Part shown: positions 5,719 through 6,058 of the stretch, piece by piece
Position numbering within the stretch: position 1 is the first letter of the stretch
Layout: each line of letters begins with the position of its first letter
Source: Gammaproteobacteria bacterium
GTDB taxonomy: Bacteria; Pseudomonadota; Gammaproteobacteria; Xanthomonadales; Xanthomonadaceae
Assembly: GCA_030431185.1 (NCBI GenBank)
Contig: JAUIJO010000184.1
Location: forward strand, 1-6,058
Length of the DNA stretch: 6,058 nt
Reading direction: 5' to 3'
Program-made: the position numbers and the translations under genes
Notes under the pieces: model-generated
Database searches by the model: none
What the model was told of the DNA's origin: nothing
Seen by the model: only the letters and a program-made list of their open reading frames with translations

Positions 5719-6058
5719 GAACTTCCCAGGGACTGGAGGGACGCCATGTCCCAGCGCGGGGTGACCTTCACCGAGGCGTCGTCGTGCTGTCCCGCCTGCA
5801 GGCGGAGCGCGCCGGCGAAGGCGATCATCGCGCCGTTGTCGGTACAGAAGGCCGGGCGGGGGAAGCTCACGCGCCCGCCGCGCTGCGCGGCCATGGCATG
5901 CAGGCGCTCGCGCAGGCGGGTGTTGGCACCGACGCCGCCGGCGACCACCAGCGTGCCGCAGCCGGTCTCGTCCAGCGCGCGCCCGCACTTGATGGCCAGG
6001 GTCTCGACCACCGCATCCTCGAAGCCACGCGCGACGTCGGCACGGGTGTCGTCGCCCT
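5697..6058 (-). CDS. tsaD: tRNA N6-threonylcarbamoyladenosine transferase TsaD, C-terminal part (5' end outside window)
   Basis: Cytoplasmic enzyme of the ASKHA/Kae1 family that, with TsaB and TsaE, transfers the threonylcarbamoyl group to A37 of ANN-decoding tRNAs (t6A). The last 119 residues are visible and the frame is open to the window edge. Seen: TRADVARGFEDAVVETLAIKC (visible residues 4-24), nucleotide-binding VVAGGVGAN (37-45), FCTDNGAMIA (70-79) with the metal-ligand aspartate D73, and the terminal PRW (100-102) just before the family's usual end. E. coli TsaD ends about eight residues after PRW; here 17 follow. The last seven or so (ending SGMGNRE) and the TAG stop are encoded by the heptad repeat. 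No catalytic part is affected. The gene precedes folB on the same strand, 172 bases away. Identification is certain; the full length cannot be judged. Confidence 0.96.
   Translation of the reverse strand, partial: GDDTRADVARGFEDAVVETLAIKCGRALDETGCGTLVVAGGVGANTRLRERLHAMAAQRGGRVSFPRPAFCTDNGAMIAFAGALRLQAGQHDDASVKVTPRWDMASLQSLGSSGMGNRE

Larger units (their letters stand above)
5526..5722. repeat. 197-bp element bounded by inverted GGGAAT(G/A) heptad arrays
   Basis: The plus strand from 5526 and the minus strand from 5722 share 17 identical bases (GTTCGGGAATGGGGAAT) and then continue as matching heptads, GGGAATG on one arm against GGGAATA on the other, to about 5559 and 5689. Each arm is about 34 bp with only three interior G/A differences. 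In a plus-strand RNA those differences become G:U pairs; in a minus-strand RNA they are A:C mismatches. The roughly 130-bp core has smaller inverted repeats (5566-5571 with 5580-5585; palindrome 5635-5646) and no coding capacity I can support. No convincing target duplication flanks it. Similar G-rich heptad tracts occur between genes in Xanthomonadaceae as I recall, but I cannot verify that here. It may be a small non-autonomous repeat or a 3'-end structure of tsaD. Confidence 0.75.

Noticed and set aside
5526..5722. CRISPR-like array or an insertion sequence
   Set aside because: The 7-bp units are contiguous with no spacers, there is no transposase reading frame, and no convincing target-site duplication is visible at the borders.
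5123..5764. 213-codon plus-strand open frame spanning folB and the repeat element
   Set aside because: Antisense to folB and tsaD. Its middle portion is simply the heptad repeat read as protein.

Overview
This is a GC-rich window (roughly two-thirds G+C by eye) in which every gene I can support lies on the minus strand. Gene content, protein flavour and the G/C-rich heptad repeats suggest a gammaproteobacterium of the Xanthomonadaceae/Lysobacteraceae group (Xanthomonas, Lysobacter, Luteimonas, Pseudoxanthomonas or similar). That placement is an inference from memory, not a search result.

Read in the direction of transcription, from the right end to the left, the layout is as follows. (1) The 3' part of tsaD (t6A tRNA modification) enters from the right edge and stops at 5697. 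(2) A 197-bp element at 5526-5722 is bounded by inverted arrays of a GGGAAT(G/A) heptad. The tsaD stop codon lies inside one arm and the folB start codon follows directly after the other. (3) folB (dihydroneopterin aldolase) is at 5153-5524. (4) A YbdG-type MscS-family mechanosensitive channel is at 3760-5088. (5) folK (HPPK) is at 3266-3763 and overlaps the channel gene by ATGA. (6) A structured spacer carries three adjacent inverted repeats and a possible promoter. (7) A DUF6159-type membrane protein is at 2317-3147. (8) rsmB (16S rRNA m5C967 methyltransferase) is at 937-2256. (9) The N-terminal two-thirds or so of a GT39/ArnT-like membrane glycosyltransferase is at 1-862 and runs off the left edge.

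folB and folK encode consecutive folate-pathway steps: FolB makes 6-hydroxymethyl-dihydropterin and FolK pyrophosphorylates it. The channel gene sits between them and appears translationally coupled to folK. tsaD and rsmB are translation housekeeping genes (tRNA and rRNA modification). The DUF6159 protein and the glycosyltransferase are envelope proteins. The coding content is mostly ordinary core genome.

The least ordinary feature is the heptad-repeat element between tsaD and folB. It has about 34-bp inverted arms, both arms fit G-quadruplex patterns (on opposite strands), and it supplies tsaD with its last codons and a stop in all three frames. I see no tRNA, rRNA, CRISPR array, transposase or phage gene. 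No stretch longer than 300 bases lacks a gene.
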